A stretch of DNA of 64,000 bases from Coffea arabica. Taxonomy: Eukaryota; Streptophyta; Magnoliopsida; Gentianales; Rubiaceae. The notes beneath the pieces were generated by a model, which saw nothing but the letters and a program-made list of their open reading frames with translations, did not search any database and was not told the DNA's origin. Location: the NCBI RefSeq assembly GCF_036785885.1, contig NC_092330.1, positions 7,722,525-7,786,524 on the forward strand, read 5' to 3'. Position numbers and translations under genes: made by a program. Shown piece by piece: positions 34,049-45,979 of the stretch; within the stretch, counting starts at the first letter, position 1; each line of letters begins with the position of its first letter.

Positions 34049-34576
34049 ATGGCACAAAGTGCTACTTCTATGGAGGTTCCGGAGAAAGCTCAAAGGACAG
34101 AAATTGCAAGGCCACAAGTGAAGATCTTCCATGCAAAGAAAAGGGGTGTATCTTTTGAAAGTCAAAGGCCAGAACATGGTGAGCAAGGTAGGCCATTCGC
34201 TAAGATGGGTCGAGGAGTGGGTGGTGTGAAAAATTTGGAGACATTTAAGGAAGATATTCCGGGAGGAAACCCAAGTGGAGAAGGACCACTGAGAGGTATC
34301 TCACAAGAAGATCAAACCTCAATCCCTTTCCCGTTTTGTGGCTATTGTAGAAAAGGCAAACATATTGAGGTGGGTTGTTGGAAAAAGGAGGGAAGATGTC
34401 TGTGTTGTAGGAGCGCCAAGCATCGGATTGCTAATTGCTTGGTTCAATTGCGTGAAAAGAAAGGAACCCAGCAACCAACCAAGACCAACCCTGGACCGTC
34501 AAATGGAGAAGGGACTAGAATGAAGATCCTCATTTCTTCTGAGGACGTAGAAGGTACAAGCCATTGGTTACTTTAG
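34049..34576 (+). CDS. Truncated Gag C-terminus with two zinc knuckles (element C)
   Basis: 175 codons from the ATG at 34049. The first 100 residues are basic and low in complexity. Then come two CCHC-like knuckles, CGYCRKGKHIEVGC and CLCCRSAKHRIANC, the nucleic-acid-binding end of a Tekay-type Gag. In the second knuckle the CxxC spacing is kept. The capsid-forming Gag domain present in element F (61795-62886) is missing here, so this product could bind RNA but not form a particle alone. The stop is followed within 60 bp by the element's polypurine region, with no pol between. It may be a real small protein or only a relic. Confidence 0.65.
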   Translation: MAQSATSMEVPEKAQRTEIARPQVKIFHAKKRGVSFESQRPEHGEQGRPFAKMGRGVGGVKNLETFKEDIPGGNPSGEGPLRGISQEDQTSIPFPFCGYCRKGKHIEVGCWKKEGRCLCCRSAKHRIANCLVQLREKKGTQQPTKTNPGPSNGEGTRMKILISSEDVEGTSHWLL

Positions 34577-34624
34577 ATTTTGATAGATCCCGTTAATAGG
34601 AAAATTTCGAGGACAAAATTTCTT

Positions 34625-34636
34625 AAGAGAGGAGAG
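34625..34636 (+). promoter_or_regulatory. Polypurine tract of element C
   Basis: AAGAGAGGAGAG, all purine, directly before the 3' LTR start. Confidence 0.8.
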
Positions 34637-37524
34637 TGTGAGAACCCTAAAAATTTTCACATTTTCTCAGCCTTTTGTTTATTTTTGCTTCCGTTGTTTT
34701 ATTTAAGTGAAACGTTGCTATCCATGTTTCTAAGGAAGTTTTCGTTATAAATGTGAGTGTGTGGTTGTGTTTATTAAGTGTATTTGCATGAGATTAGAGA
34801 TTTATATATTCGTTGGAAGTGCGAATGAATGCGGCGTGTGAGCTTGGAAAAGAAAAATTTTTCGGAAAAGTGAAAAGGACAAATCCGGCCAGATCTTGGC
34901 CGGATTGTTTGAGGGTTTTGAAAAAAATGAATTTCGTCTCTGCCTCAAATCCAACCACAAATCCGGCCAGTTCTTGGCCGGATTGCCGGCTGGATTGTTG
35001 GAGCCTTTTGGAAAAAAAATTGAGTTTTGCTACTGCCTTGAATCCGGCCAAGAATCCGGCAAGAAATCCGGCCAGATTCTGGCCGGATTATGACATGGCA
35101 CAGGCAGCCACCAACTTTGACCGCCTGTTTTCTTCCCTTTTTATACTGTTTTGGGGCCAAAATATCTTCATTTTGCTCCTTGCTCAGCCGTGCATCTTGA
35201 GAGAAGAAAGAAAAGCTCTTCATTTTTCTAGTTTCAGTTTTCACTCAAATCTTGAGTTTTAACCGATAGATTTACAAACTACTCCATACAACTGCTAACT
35301 AAGGAGGGTTAAAGGTGATAGTGGAGTTGTTTTTGGAAGGAAAGATTTAAATTCCAATCTTTCTTGAGTTATAAGATGAGTTGCTAAGGAAGTTCCTTTG
35401 TTGTTTTGATAATGGTATACTAGTGCTTCATAGTGGTTAAATATGCTATATTGTGGATGATTTCATGGTTTTAAGTCAAGTTGGTCCAATTTCCGATTTA
35501 TTGGGGATTTTTCTGATTTTATATGATAGTCATGGATTGGTCTTGGATTGATGGATTAAAATGATGTTAAATGGAACTTCTATACGTTAATTGCAGTTGT
35601 TTGCGAAAAATTTTCGCTTGTGGGGATAAATTCCGGTTCTAGGGTTTCGATTTGGGGGTTTTCTAATTGTTGGTTTTTGAGCTTCTAATTGGCTTTGATT
35701 GAAGGATATTGTGGCCTAACTGGACGTGTTTTATTGTTTATAAATCGAATGTGTGATTGTGATTGATTCTTGTAAGATTGGGTATTTGATTGTAGGGAGA
35801 AAGTGAAGTATTTAAGGGGAAATGCCGTCCGTTTATTTTCTTGTAATGTGAGTAGGTTAAAGTGGTTTTTGAAATGTGTTTTGTGTCAAGTTGGGTGTAT
35901 TTCATGGAAAACTACTTTGATTCTCAAGAAGGGTGTTCGAGAAGCTATTTTCTATTTGAACTCATATATTTCCGCTTGGTGAATATTATGACCATTTTAC
36001 CATTTTAAAACAGGATACCTTTTCAATTGGAAACTCCAAATGTTTACTTACTCCTTCCCAAATAAAGAGGTATAAATTAGGGTTTTCTCGGTTACGAGAA
36101 AACTACTTTCAAGTGAGGTTTTAAATGTAAAATTAAGGTATTTTGTCATCCTTTTCACGTGATGTTCATCACGACCTTTGTATATAATGTCTACTTGATT
36201 ATATATTGATTTTGAGCCACATAAACGATTCAGAAAGAATATTCCTTAGCCTATCTATTTGGATTCTGATTTGTCTTTGGTCAAAGTGTTTTCCGTTGGA
36301 AATTTTATAACCCTTTTGAGTTTAGTTCTGCATTTGGTTTAAGAAACCCTCGTTATTCCCGTCCACAGATTCAAATGCCCTCGTTTCACTTTAAAGTCAT
36401 CTTTATACGTTTTACTCGTCGTTAGTCGGCTTTTTTTCATTTTCATCTAATTGTTTTACTCGATGAACTGTAATATTCTTTCTCGTTGGATCTTAGGTTT
36501 TCTCGGTGACTGAGAATATTATTCGAAAGGATATTTTGGGCGCTGTTTTGCGTACATAGGTGAGTGTTCCTTGTTTGTTATATTTTCCTTGACTTCATGG
36601 CTTGCTGTTATTGTTTGATAATGTGTTAAGTGCTCTCAATAATTTCCAAAACGAGTTTTCTAGACAAGTGTGTACTTTATCGCACTCGACCTAAATGAAT
36701 GTGAAATTTTCAATGATTCAATGATTGAAACGTTACTTGTGCGTGAATGTAAGCCTTTTGGCTGAACTGGGCCCTGCCCTTCGTTACCGAACGACTCGAG
36801 CCAGAAGCAGATTCGGTCGGGCGATATGGTGACCCTGGGTGAACGTTTGGTATACTCGAGTATTACCTTGTTGTCGGGTGGAGCCTGGCCAACGTCTAGG
36901 AGGGGGTGAATGAAATGAATGAATGAATGTCAATGCAAATGAGGGATTTTTACTTACAAAAATGCATTTTCAAATGATTGGAGGAATAAGGGAATGACAG
37001 GAGAATGAATGAACGAACGAATGAATGGCTCCCTGTGAGCCCGTATCCTTTTAATGAATGTGTTATTATCGCTTTCCATTGTAAATGTTTCTTGAATTAT
37101 TGATACTCTATACTTAATGTATTGGATTGATTGTTTGATTTCGTGTTCAGAACCTCACTGAGCTTCCAGCTCATCTCTCTAGTTTTGTTTTACTTAACAG
37201 GGGAAGGCGAGCTAGGACAAGAGCTCGGTATAGACTAGCTTAGACTAGTTTCTTGAAATTTTGTAATGGTTTTCGCCCTAGTGCTTGGCACGGCTGGATG
37301 TATGAAGAATTGAGAACCTTTGTATATTCGATGGTTGTACTCCCTTTTGAGATAGAAATATATATAAGTTTCACTTTAGGTTTTGGATGGTTGCTATATT
37401 TATTCCTGTGGTTTTATTCCGGTTTTAAGTGAGGACTGTTGTGAACGACTGAGTCCCGGCGAGAGCTGGGCAGGCGGTCTGCCGAACCCTTTGGTTCGCC
37501 TTTGGGGGAGGTGAGGCTGTCACA
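34637..37524 (+). repeat. 3' LTR of element C (2888 bp)
   Basis: Pairs with the 5' LTR. It is longer by about 23 bp, mostly extra CCGGC units at about 34980-35070, where GCCGGCTGGATT and GGCAAGAAATCC have been added. The remaining differences are scattered substitutions, so insertion is not very recent. Confidence 0.92.
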
Positions 37525-37529
37525 CTGTT

Positions 37530-40090
37530 GGTTCAAAAAATTGTCACAGGCATTAGAAAGAAGCGAGAGGGGGTAACGTTGTGCTAAAACTTGACATGGC
37601 CAAGGCTTATGACCGGGTGTCCTAACTTCATCTTATTAGGGTATTGCGGAAGTTTGGGTTTGGGACACGCTTCATTGATATGGTCTGGCGGTTGGTGTCT
37701 AACGTTTGGTTTTCAGTTATGATAAATGGGACAGCTTACGGCTTCTTCAACTCGAGCAGGGGTCTCCGTCAGGGGGACCCGCTCTCTCCTGCCTTATTCG
37801 TTATAGCCGCGGAGGTCCTATTGTGGGGGCTGAACAATCTTGTAACCCAGCCGTCATACCACGGGTTCAAGGTCCCCCAGGGTTGCCCTAGGGTAACCCA
37901 TTTGACTTTTGCGGGCGACGTGCTCATCCTAGCTAGTGGGTCCTCAGCATCTTTGCGCCGGGTTATGAGGGTGCTAGATATGTATCAATGTTCCTCAGGT
38001 CAGATGCTTAGTGCTCAGAAGAGCGGCTATTTGGTTCACTTGTCCTTATCCAGTACATGACGTAGGGCAATTGAACGTATCACGGGATTCTCACGACAGA
38101 CATTTCCCACCCGCTATTTAGGTTTTCCCCTATATGTCAGCAGGTGTAAGACGGCCTACTTTGCGGAGGTGTGTCAGAAGGTCCTAGGGAAAATATTGTC
38201 TTGGAAGACTAAGTTTTTATCGTCGAGAGGGAGGCTCACTTTGATCAAGCATGTTCTTTCCGCTATTCCGATTCATTTGTTGTCTGCTACAGTAATGCCC
38301 AAGGCTGTGTTGCGGGTCATCGAGCGAGCTTGTGCCAACTTTTTATGGAGATCTTCGGAGGAGGGATTGAAGTATCATTGGATTGACTGGGCTAAACTAT
38401 GTCTCCCACCTGAGGAAGGAGGGGCGGGGTTTCGCCGGCTTAGGGATGTATATACGTCTTTCTCTTACAAGCTCTGGTGGCAGCTCCAGACCGGGTCGTC
38501 CTTGTGGGCTTCTTTCATGCGGGAGAAGTATTGTCAGAGAATTCACCCTTGCCAGGTAGAATGCAAGCTATTTGCCTCAGCGACGTGGAGACGAATGCTG
38601 GACATCAGCCGACAGGTTGAGCTTTCCATGTTGTGGTTAGTACAAGACGGTTCGTGTCATTTTTGGTATGATATTAGTTGGGGAGTGGAGCGTTGTTTCT
38701 CAAAACCCCGGTGGCCTCGCATCTATCTTTCCGAAACTTTGTCATTCAGGGTCATTGGAATGCTCAGCTCCTGGCTCAGGTTCTACCACGGGACGTGATG
38801 TCTTCTGTGTTGGGGAAATCGGTCCCGACTAAACAGCTTGCAGATGAGGTGGTATGGATGCCGGAGAGGTTTGGGAAGTTCTCTTTAGCCTCGGCCTATC
38901 ATGAGGTACGGCATGCCGGTAATGTTTCAGTCATGCTTTCTAGGGTTTAGCAGCGTCCAACTCCCGTGAAAGTATCGTTTTTCATGGTTCGACTCTTAAT
39001 GGGCCGGCTGCCCTTAAATAACGTGCACAGCACACTTGGCTTTCATGTTTCGTCAAAATGTGTGTGTTGTCTTTCCCCGTCGGTTGAGTCCATTGAGCAT
39101 GTATTTGCCACGGGTGAGGTTGCTATGGTGGTATGGGCATTCCTTAAGGGGTTGTGTGGCATCTCTTGCATGGTCCCGTCTGTGCGGGCCCGTCTGGCTT
39201 CTTAGTGGTTGGTTTCACCTAACTCGGAGAGGCAGCGGGCTCTCTACCATACTCTCCCGAGCATACTCTATTGGCATCTTTGAAAAGCTAGGAGTAGAGC
39301 GCTTTTTGAGGATATTCACCCACATCCCCCTTCTATTTGCCAAAATATTTTTCTGGAGACCAAATTGTTGCTCGAAAGGCAGTTCAAGCAGCAGGTTGGG
39401 GCATGTTCGTTCTTGTAGTTGTGTGACTGGTCATCTCAGTCAGTGGGCGTTTTGGACTCAAACTTGTTTGCTGGAAGCTAGTTGCAATGGAGGTGCTTAC
39501 CTTGAACACGGATGGCTGTTCCAAGAGTAATCCTGGGACATGTGGTGGTGGAGGATTGTTACGGGATCCGTCGGGGCACGCCTTGGTGGGTTTCTCTGCT
39601 TTTTTGGAGTGAAGTCTAGCCTCCAGGCTGAAACACTGGCTCTCCTGACGGGGCTTCGGATATGTGCTCAACAGGGGTTCACGAATGTTAGCATTCAACA
39701 GGATTCACTGGTCTTGGTGGGAATTCTTAAACGACAGCTTCACTGTCCTTGGCATATCCGCTGGGAGATCCACCAAATATGGAAGCTGGCGGGAGATTCG
39801 GCTAGGTTTTCTTATTGTTTTAGAGAGAAACAAGGTGGCAGATATTCTGGCTAATGTCGGGGTAGCACACCCCACCATGCTGTCAAGCTCTATGAGCATT
39901 AGAGTGAATGGCTGAGATTGGCCCGTGGAGGAATTGGTCTAGATAGCCTGGGGTTCCCTTCTGTTAGGAGAGTGCGAACCCCCTAGTGCGAGTACCCTTG
40001 TAACTTGGTCTTCTTTTGTACTTTGATTTCTATGAATAAAAGCTGGGGTGGCTTCCCTCCCCGTGGACGGGGTTAGCCAAAGAAAAAAAA
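37530..40090 (+). pseudogene. LINE segment 3: RT catalytic core, zf-RVT, RNase H and 3' tail
   Basis: Resumes the RT frame (LLVQKIVTGIRKK, then KLDMAKAYDRVS with the first catalytic Asp). SRGLRQGDPLSPALFVIAAE is the conserved RT core. The metal-binding box reads TFAGDVLI where the family has FADD, so one catalytic Asp is lost (about 37909-37914). A zf-RVT-like region (about 38169-39200) follows, then an RNase H relic whose DGCSKSNPGTCGGGG start lies near 39510 and which continues SLQAETLALLTGLRI. The 3' UTR has AATAAA (40035) and an A-rich tail. Confidence 0.87.
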
Positions 40091-40098
40091 GATTTGAT

Positions 40099-40888
40099 AC
40101 GAGCTACTAATGGCTTTCAACTAAATGCAGCTGAGTCCTTCCACTTTCAATTCTATGTGATAATTCACTGAGTATTATATGAAAATTATAGTTGGAAAAA
40201 CGTTAAATCCTTTTAGTTAATTATATGATAGCTACTTGTTCTTAACCAATTCTGTTCATTCAATCCAGCTGCCCTGTAAAGTTTGCTTTTTTTTTTGGAC
40301 CCTCTCACTCCTCTTCACGCCATTCCTTCCCCTAACTATTAAGCAAAAGATTCAAATTTCAAACCTAACAATGAATAGAACTCTAAAAACTCTCTCCCGA
40401 CCACCGGAAAATTTTGCTTGAAAAGAATTAAATAGTTCATTGTGATTTCAACAAATAAACCAACTCATCACAATTGGCTTAGTGCTCGGTATGCATTCTT
40501 ACCTTATGAGTAATCTTGTGTTAATCTTTACTTTTACTAATTAAAAAGAATAAAAAGAAATTTTGTTACTTTTTTCCATTTGATCCGTAAGATTTGTGTA
40601 TAAAAAGTTTCTCATATATTTTGAAATAATTTTCCATGAAAAGAAGAAAGAATTAATCTACTTGTAAATGCTGAAAGCAAGAAAGAAAGATATACCCCTT
40701 TCATTTCACTTTATTTTTCATGGTCAAATTTGTACACAATATCGTAAAAATGATACTTGATTAGCTAGAAAATAATTTTTCCATGATTGCCCGTTAAGTT
40801 AGTGTTAGCTTCTAGAGTTTTGAAATCTTAAATGCATTATTGGAATATACTATATGATTTTGTAACAGGTTTTTAAATATTCTTTTCT
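40099..40888. other. Host spacer between LINE and element E
   Basis: AT-rich, about 790 bp. No gene, RNA or repeat that I can support. Confidence 0.5.
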
Positions 40889-40893
40889 GGAAA

Positions 40894-41412
40894 TGTGATG
40901 GTATCGAACGGGAACCAGACAATGGAATGGTACACAATCAAATTAACAAGATAAATTCTCGGAGATTAACAAGTAGTAATAGTAACTGATAAAAATTCAA
41001 TTTAATGGTATTGTACTGATCAATACAATGAAGATTACAGAAATGGCAGGAAAGAGGAGGAGATGAACAAGAATGAAGGAAGATTAGAAAAGGACAATGC
41101 TTAGAGAATGATGACTAACAATTTGTTAACAAAGTTCCCCCTCTTTCATCATTGAACCTGACTATATATAGCTAAACTAATAACTAACTTCCTGAGCTCT
41201 ACTAATCTAGCTCGGACACGTGGCTTTTGAATACCGGAATTTGTTGCAGGACCACTTGCTCGATGAGCTCATGTTTCTTGAGCAGCTTTCCAATAAAGGT
41301 ATGATACTGGTTCCATGCCTTCTCTTGCGCCATTCATCATCTTCCATGCCTTCTCTGTCGAGTGCACGCTTTTCATCTTTTATGTCTTTAGTTAAACTTC
41401 TGTTTCATGACA
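40894..41412 (-). repeat. 3' LTR of element E
   Basis: On the minus strand it starts TGTCATGAAACAG and ends CGATACCATCACA. It contains the minus-strand TAGCTATATATAGTC segment (TATA box). It pairs with 45980-46499. Confidence 0.92.
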
Positions 41413-41425
41413 ATTGGCCCCCTTC
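41413..41425 (-). promoter_or_regulatory. Polypurine tract of element E
   Basis: The minus strand reads GAAGGGGGCCAAT, adjacent to the 3' LTR. Confidence 0.8.
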
Positions 41426-41454
41426 AATCAATCTTGTCCTCAAGATTGAAATTC

Positions 41455-41922
41455 AGCGAACTCCCTCTTGATCTTTTCTGCATCTTCCTATGTAGCTTCG
41501 GCTGGTGTGGTTCCCCACCAGTGAATGAGCCATTGTACTGCTGCTACATTCCTCCTCTTGATGATTTTGTGATCCAGAATAGCAGCTGGTTCCACTCTCA
41601 AATGGCTTTTCCCGTCCAGGTTTGGTAGTTGGAGCGCGGGAGTTGCATTATTCCCTATCTTTTTCTTCAACAATGACACATGAAACATATGATGAATTTT
41701 GGATCCCTCAAGTAGCTTAAGCTTATATGCCACCCTTCCTATCTTCTGAACCACCTGATATGGACCAAAGTACTTAGCTGACAGCTTGGTGTTGCCCCTT
41801 AATTCCATAGACATTTGCCTATATGGTTGTAGAGTCAAGTAGACCCAATCTCCGACACTAAATGTCCTCTCGCTCCTGTTCTGATTAGCATATACTTTCA
41901 TCCTATCCCGAGCCTTCTGCAA
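41455..41922 (-). pseudogene. Integrase C-terminus and chromodomain-like tail (element E)
   Basis: Reads GDWVYLTLQPYRQMSMELRG, KYFGPYQVVQKIGRVAYKL and HHMFHVSLLKKKIG (the GPF/Y module), then ILDHKIIKRRNVAAVQWLIH and GTTPAEAT, a chromodomain-type end. A TAG at about 41488 replaces the Trp expected after PAEAT. Chromodomain-like tails help target integration to particular chromatin. Confidence 0.85.
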
Positions 41923-41999
41923 GTTCTTCTTCCAACCTCTGCCTATCCATCAAGTGATCTTCTCCTGTTGCCACCCTGGAGTGAGAGTAAGGCCCCAGT

Positions 42000-42760
42000 G
42001 CTAGCTGAGGAGGGGCCATTCCATACAAAGTTTCAAATGGACTCATATGTATAGCTGTGTGATATGTGGTGTTGTACCACCACTCAACAAGGGAGAGCTA
42101 GGCATTCCATCTCTTAGGTTCTAAGTGTGTCATGCACCTCAAATACATTTCCAACACTTGGTTTACCCTCTCAAATTGGACGTCTGTCTGGGGGTGATAA
42201 GCAGTGCTCAGCTTCAGTTTAGTTCCCAGCAAGGTGAATAGCACAGTCCAGAAATGGCTAGTGAACACCTTGTCCCTGTCAAAAAGCATGCTTAGGAGTA
42301 CTCCATATAGCTTACAGATCTGATCCAGGAAAATTCTAGCCACTATTGGAGCATCAAAAGGCTGGGAGAGGCTGATAAAATGTGTTGATTTGGTGAATCT
42401 ATCCACCACTACCATAATAGTGTCCTTTTTCTCAGATACTGGTAGTCCTTCAATGAAGTCCATAGTTACATGACTCCATGAATATTGCAGTAAAGGGAGG
42501 GGTTGCAAAAGACCCGGATAAGCAGTGTGTTCATCTTTACACCTTCTACATGTATCACATTGTAGCATAGTATCCTTGATGTCCTTCTGCATTCCTGGCC
42601 AATGGAATAGCTGTCTGGCCCTCAGGTAACTTGCTTGCATTCCAGAGTGTCCTCCCAGCTACGAGTCATGTATTGTAGTAATGATTTTCTTTCTTACACC
42701 ACCCTCTATGCCCATCACTATCTTACCTTTATACCTGAGCACACCATCCTGATAAGTGAA
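42000..42760 (-). pseudogene. Integrase zinc and catalytic core (element E)
   Basis: The zinc region reads GMQASYLRARQLFHWPGMQK and CDTCRRCKDEH. The catalytic triad is in MDFIEGLP, LFDRDKVFTS and QFERVNQVLE. The frame is cut near 42660 (stop) and 42098 (stop after RWNA); sequence beyond the latter still reads as YNTTYHTAIHMSPFETLYG. Confidence 0.87.
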
Positions 42761-43404
42761 ATCTGGTTGGTTGTCAGGGGTAAGCAGCAGTTGCCTGATG
42801 AGATCTTGAGCTTTTCCATCCCACTCATAACTTCCAATCACCTCCTTCATCCATTCTGGAATGACACAAACTAATGCAGCACAGTCTCCTTCTTCACTGC
42901 TAGCTCTCCTGGATAATGCATCTGCAACCACATTCTCTCTCCCTTTCTTGTACTGGATCTCATAACTCAGTCCCAACAATTTGGTTAGCCATTTTTGTTG
43001 AAGTGTAATAGTGACCCTCTGATCTAGTAGGTACTTAAGCTCTGATGATCAATCCTTATTAGGAAGTGATGTCCCTCCAAGTAGTGCCTCCACTTAGTCA
43101 CTGTCATTACCAGGGCTAGCAGTTCCTTTTCATAGATGGAGAGTCCCAGGTTCCTAGGTCCTAGACTCTAGCTCAGGTATGCCAGGGGTCTCTTGTCTTG
43201 CATCAGTACAGCTCCCACACCTCCATAGTAGGCATCAGTCTCAATTATAAACGGTTTAGTAAAATCAGGCAGTGCCAGCATAGAGGTGTTGCACATTGCC
43301 AATTTCAGCCTTTGAAATGCCTCATCAGCCTCTGCATTCCAGAGAAAACCATCCTTTTTTAATAGCATGGTGAGAGGTTTTGCTATGGATCCATACCCTT
43401 TCAC
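42761..43404 (-). pseudogene. RNase H (element E)
   Basis: Starts [20 protein letters not shown], then [20 protein letters not shown] with the catalytic Asp, and ends YKKGRENVVADALSRRAS, a typical Ty3 RNase H end. Stops near 43168 and shifts at about 43000 break it. Confidence 0.85.
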
Positions 43405-43446
43405 AAACTTCCTATAGTAACCTGTCAGCCCTAGGAATCTCTTTAG

Positions 43447-44253
43447 TTACTTAACTGTAGCTGGTTTTGGCCAACTCATCATGCCTTCTACCTTCTTAGG
43501 GTTGGCCATCACCCCTTGATCAGAGATAATGTGGCCTAGGTACTCCACTTCTGTCTGAGCAAATGAGCATTTGTTTCTTTTAGCATATAGTTGGTGCTCC
43601 TTCAAGATGTTTAGAACTGTGGCCACATGTTCCAGGTGACTGTCCCAGGTGGGGCTGTATACTAAGATATCATCAAAGAACACCAAAACATACTTCCTTA
43701 GTTGCTCTTTGAAGATATGGTTCATGAGGCTTTGAAAGGTAGCTAGGGAATTGGTCCACCCAAATGGCATGACCTTGAATTCATATAATCCTTGGTGAGT
43801 TCTGAATGCTGTTTTGTGCCTGTCTTCCACCTTAACTCTTATATGATGGTAACCAGACCTTAAGTCTATCTTGGTGAAGAACTTAGAGCCTTGCAGCTCA
43901 TCAATCAACTCATCTATCAGTGGCATTGGGAACTTGTCTTTTATTGTCAGCTCATTGAGCTATCTATAGTCAATACAGAACCTCCAGCTCCCATCCTTCT
44001 TCTTGACCAACAATACTAGAGATGCAAAAGAGTTGTTGTTGGGTTGGATGATCTGTATCTGTAGCATTTCCTTGACCAGTTTTTCTATCTTAGTCTTTTG
44101 CACATAGGGACACCTATATGGCCTGTTTTGAAATGGGGCTGCTCCTTCTTCTAAGGGAATGGCATGGTCATGACTCCTGACTAGAGGCATACCTTGTGGT
44201 TCAGAGAATACCTTCTCAAACAGTCTCAGCAGTTCTTTCATTTCTATTGGCAC
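43447..44253 (-). pseudogene. Reverse transcriptase (element E)
   Basis: Two in-frame pieces: 44253-43960 (LEEGAAPFQNRPYRCPYVQK, LLVKKKDGSWRFCIDYR) and 43926-43447 (KFFTKIDLRSGYHHIRVKVE, KVMPFGWTNSLATFQ, VLVFFDDILVYS). A TAG near 43960 separates them. The catalytic FDD box is intact. Confidence 0.88.
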
Positions 44254-44865
44254 CTACTCATGGCCCAACCCATTCTGCTCCACCACATAGAGTTGGGCAG
44301 TGATTCCATATGCTTGCTTCCTTCTCCATTTAGCTAGTTTACTCCCCTTGAAGGGTTTCAACCTCAGTTTCTCTACTTCTCCTTTCAATACCATTGGCTC
44401 GTTCCCCTTCAAGAACTTCATAGTCGGCTGTTTGAAGTTAAACTCAATGGGGCTGTACTTGACTAACCAATCAACCCCAAGCACCACGTCACAGCTGCCC
44501 AACCTGAGTAAATTAAATTGGTGATGGAAGACATGCCCTTGCATTTCCCATCCTACCACCTGTTGAAGCTTCCTGGATCCCAATTTCTCTCCATTAGCCA
44601 CATTGATTGTCAAGGGTGCTCCAGTAATCTAGATTCCTAAATCTTCTGCCAGTTTCTCATCCAGGAAACAATGAGTACTACCACTGTCAATAAGGATTAA
44701 TAGTTCCCTTCCTGCTAGCCTGCCCCTCACTTTGATAGTCTTGTGCTTATTGCCCCCTGCTAGTGCATGAATGGGGACCTCTATGTTCTCATTGCTCAGC
44801 TCTTCTTCAAGACTGTCACTGAATTCTTTACCGTTCAAGTGGAATACCAGACCCAATAGGTTCAT
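44254..44865 (-). pseudogene. Aspartic protease (element E)
   Basis: The piece at 44865-44629 ends with the active-site motif LILIDSGSTHCFLDEKLA. After a stop, 44613-44254 continues with TINVANGEKLGS and CDVVLGVDWLVKYSPIEFNF, the standard second half. It is a Ty3-type retropepsin. Confidence 0.85.
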
Positions 44866-44871
44866 CTATCA

Positions 44872-45979
44872 CTATGTAGTGTATATGAGCCTGCTTGCAT
44901 GTATGCCCAGAGTATAAGGCTCAGCACACTTGAAGCACAAACCCTTCTCTCTCCTGTAGCTGAATTTAGAGAGGCTGATTCCCTTATATTGGTTGACTAA
45001 TTGGGTCACTTTCTTGGTGTTCTTAGTGGAACTGAGCTCCGGTTTCTGGATATTAGGCCATTTCATCTTATTTTTTGGGGTAGGGGTTTGAAAATGAGGT
45101 GTGGTGGGGTATTTCTAGACATTCTTTCCCTGTGCCTTCCTAATGGCTTCCAAATTTTTCTCCTGCAAGTTAGCAGCCTCAATAGCATCTACTAAAGTGA
45201 GGGGTTTGGTTTGGTCATTCTAACCATGTTGACAATTTCATCCTTCAAGCTACTAAGAAAACAAGATCTGTAATAAGAATCAGGTTGTCTGAGGGAGGGA
45301 GGACATTACTAGGGATTTCAGCATCTCAAATTTCTCCAGGTATTCTGCTACACTGCCAGTCTGTACTAGTTTGTTGAACTCCTTTATGGCCTCCCGTGGA
45401 TCTCCCTCTCCAAATCTCTCATAAACCGCCATTGCCAACTCATTCCATGGTACTGCCCCTCTTTCATATTACATTCCATGGAACCAGATATCTACCCTGT
45501 CCTTCAGGTAGAGTTGTGCAATATCAGACTTCAATTCTTCCTCTACTCCATGGATTTGGAAGTACTTATTAGCTCTCCTAACCCATTCCCTGGGATTTGT
45601 TCCATCAAACGAGGGAAAATCCATCCTAGGCAGTTTTGCCCCCCCTCTTCCTTCAACTTTCTCATACTTCCCCTTGACCACCTCCACCATCTGGTCATTT
45701 CCAGAGTTGCTGCCCTCTACTTCCTTCGCTTTATCACTTAATTTTGGACATAATCTGTACCATCATGTTCATCATTCCCTCATATTTTTTATCCAGATTT
45801 TTAATGGCCTTCTCAGTGCTCTCCTGCCTATGTTCCATTGCCCTCACAGCCTGTTCTATTCCATCATTTCTATTGGCAAATGTTCTCACTACACTCCCTA
45901 TCTTGGTTAGATCCTTCCTCAGTGTCTCTCCCTGCATCTTAGTCATCCCTACTGGCTCGTAGTTGCGCTCTAACACCAC
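44872..45979 (-). pseudogene. Gag (element E), heavily broken
   Basis: The fragment at about 45950-45734 is the coiled N-terminus (GETLRKDLTKIGSVVRTFAN). 45690-45469 is the capsid region (KLPRMDFPSFDGTNPREWVR, KYFQIHGVEEELKSDIAQLY). 45066-44872 holds a degraded zinc knuckle (REKGLCFKCAEPYTLGIH) that lacks its last Cys. Frameshifts and stops lie between all of them. Confidence 0.82.
45967..45978 (-). promoter_or_regulatory. Primer-binding site of element E
   Basis: The minus strand reads TGGTGTTAGAGC, two changes from the tRNA-iMet site TGGTATCAGAGC, one base after the 5' LTR. Confidence 0.7.

Larger units (their letters stand above)
30240..37524 (+). mobile_element. Element C: non-autonomous Tekay/Del-like Ty3/gypsy element with truncated gag
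   Basis: Two long, highly similar LTRs (30240-33104 and 34637-37524) flank only 1532 bp of internal sequence. Both LTRs start TGTGAGAACCC and end GCTGTCACA. The target duplication CTGTT sits at 30235-30239 and 37525-37529. Internal parts are a tRNA-iMet primer site, a short gag end with two zinc knuckles, and the TTTCGAGGACAAAATTTCTT phrase before the polypurine tract, typical of Tekay/Del chromoviruses. No protease, RT or integrase remains. It interrupts the LINE RT. Confidence 0.93.
27043..40090 (+). mobile_element. L1-type LINE, 5'-truncated, split by two LTR insertions
   Basis: Three segments (27043-28229, 29352-30239, 37530-40090) together encode, in order, an ORF1 remnant, endonuclease, RT, zf-RVT region and RNase H, and end in an A-rich tail (AAAGAAAAAAAA, 40079-40090). 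AGATTTGAT occurs at 27034-27042 and again at the tail (40090-40098), a likely 9-bp target duplication. Without the insertions the element is about 4.6 kb, shorter than full-length plant L1s (usually 6 kb or more), in keeping with 5' truncation. Many stops make it dead. Confidence 0.85.
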
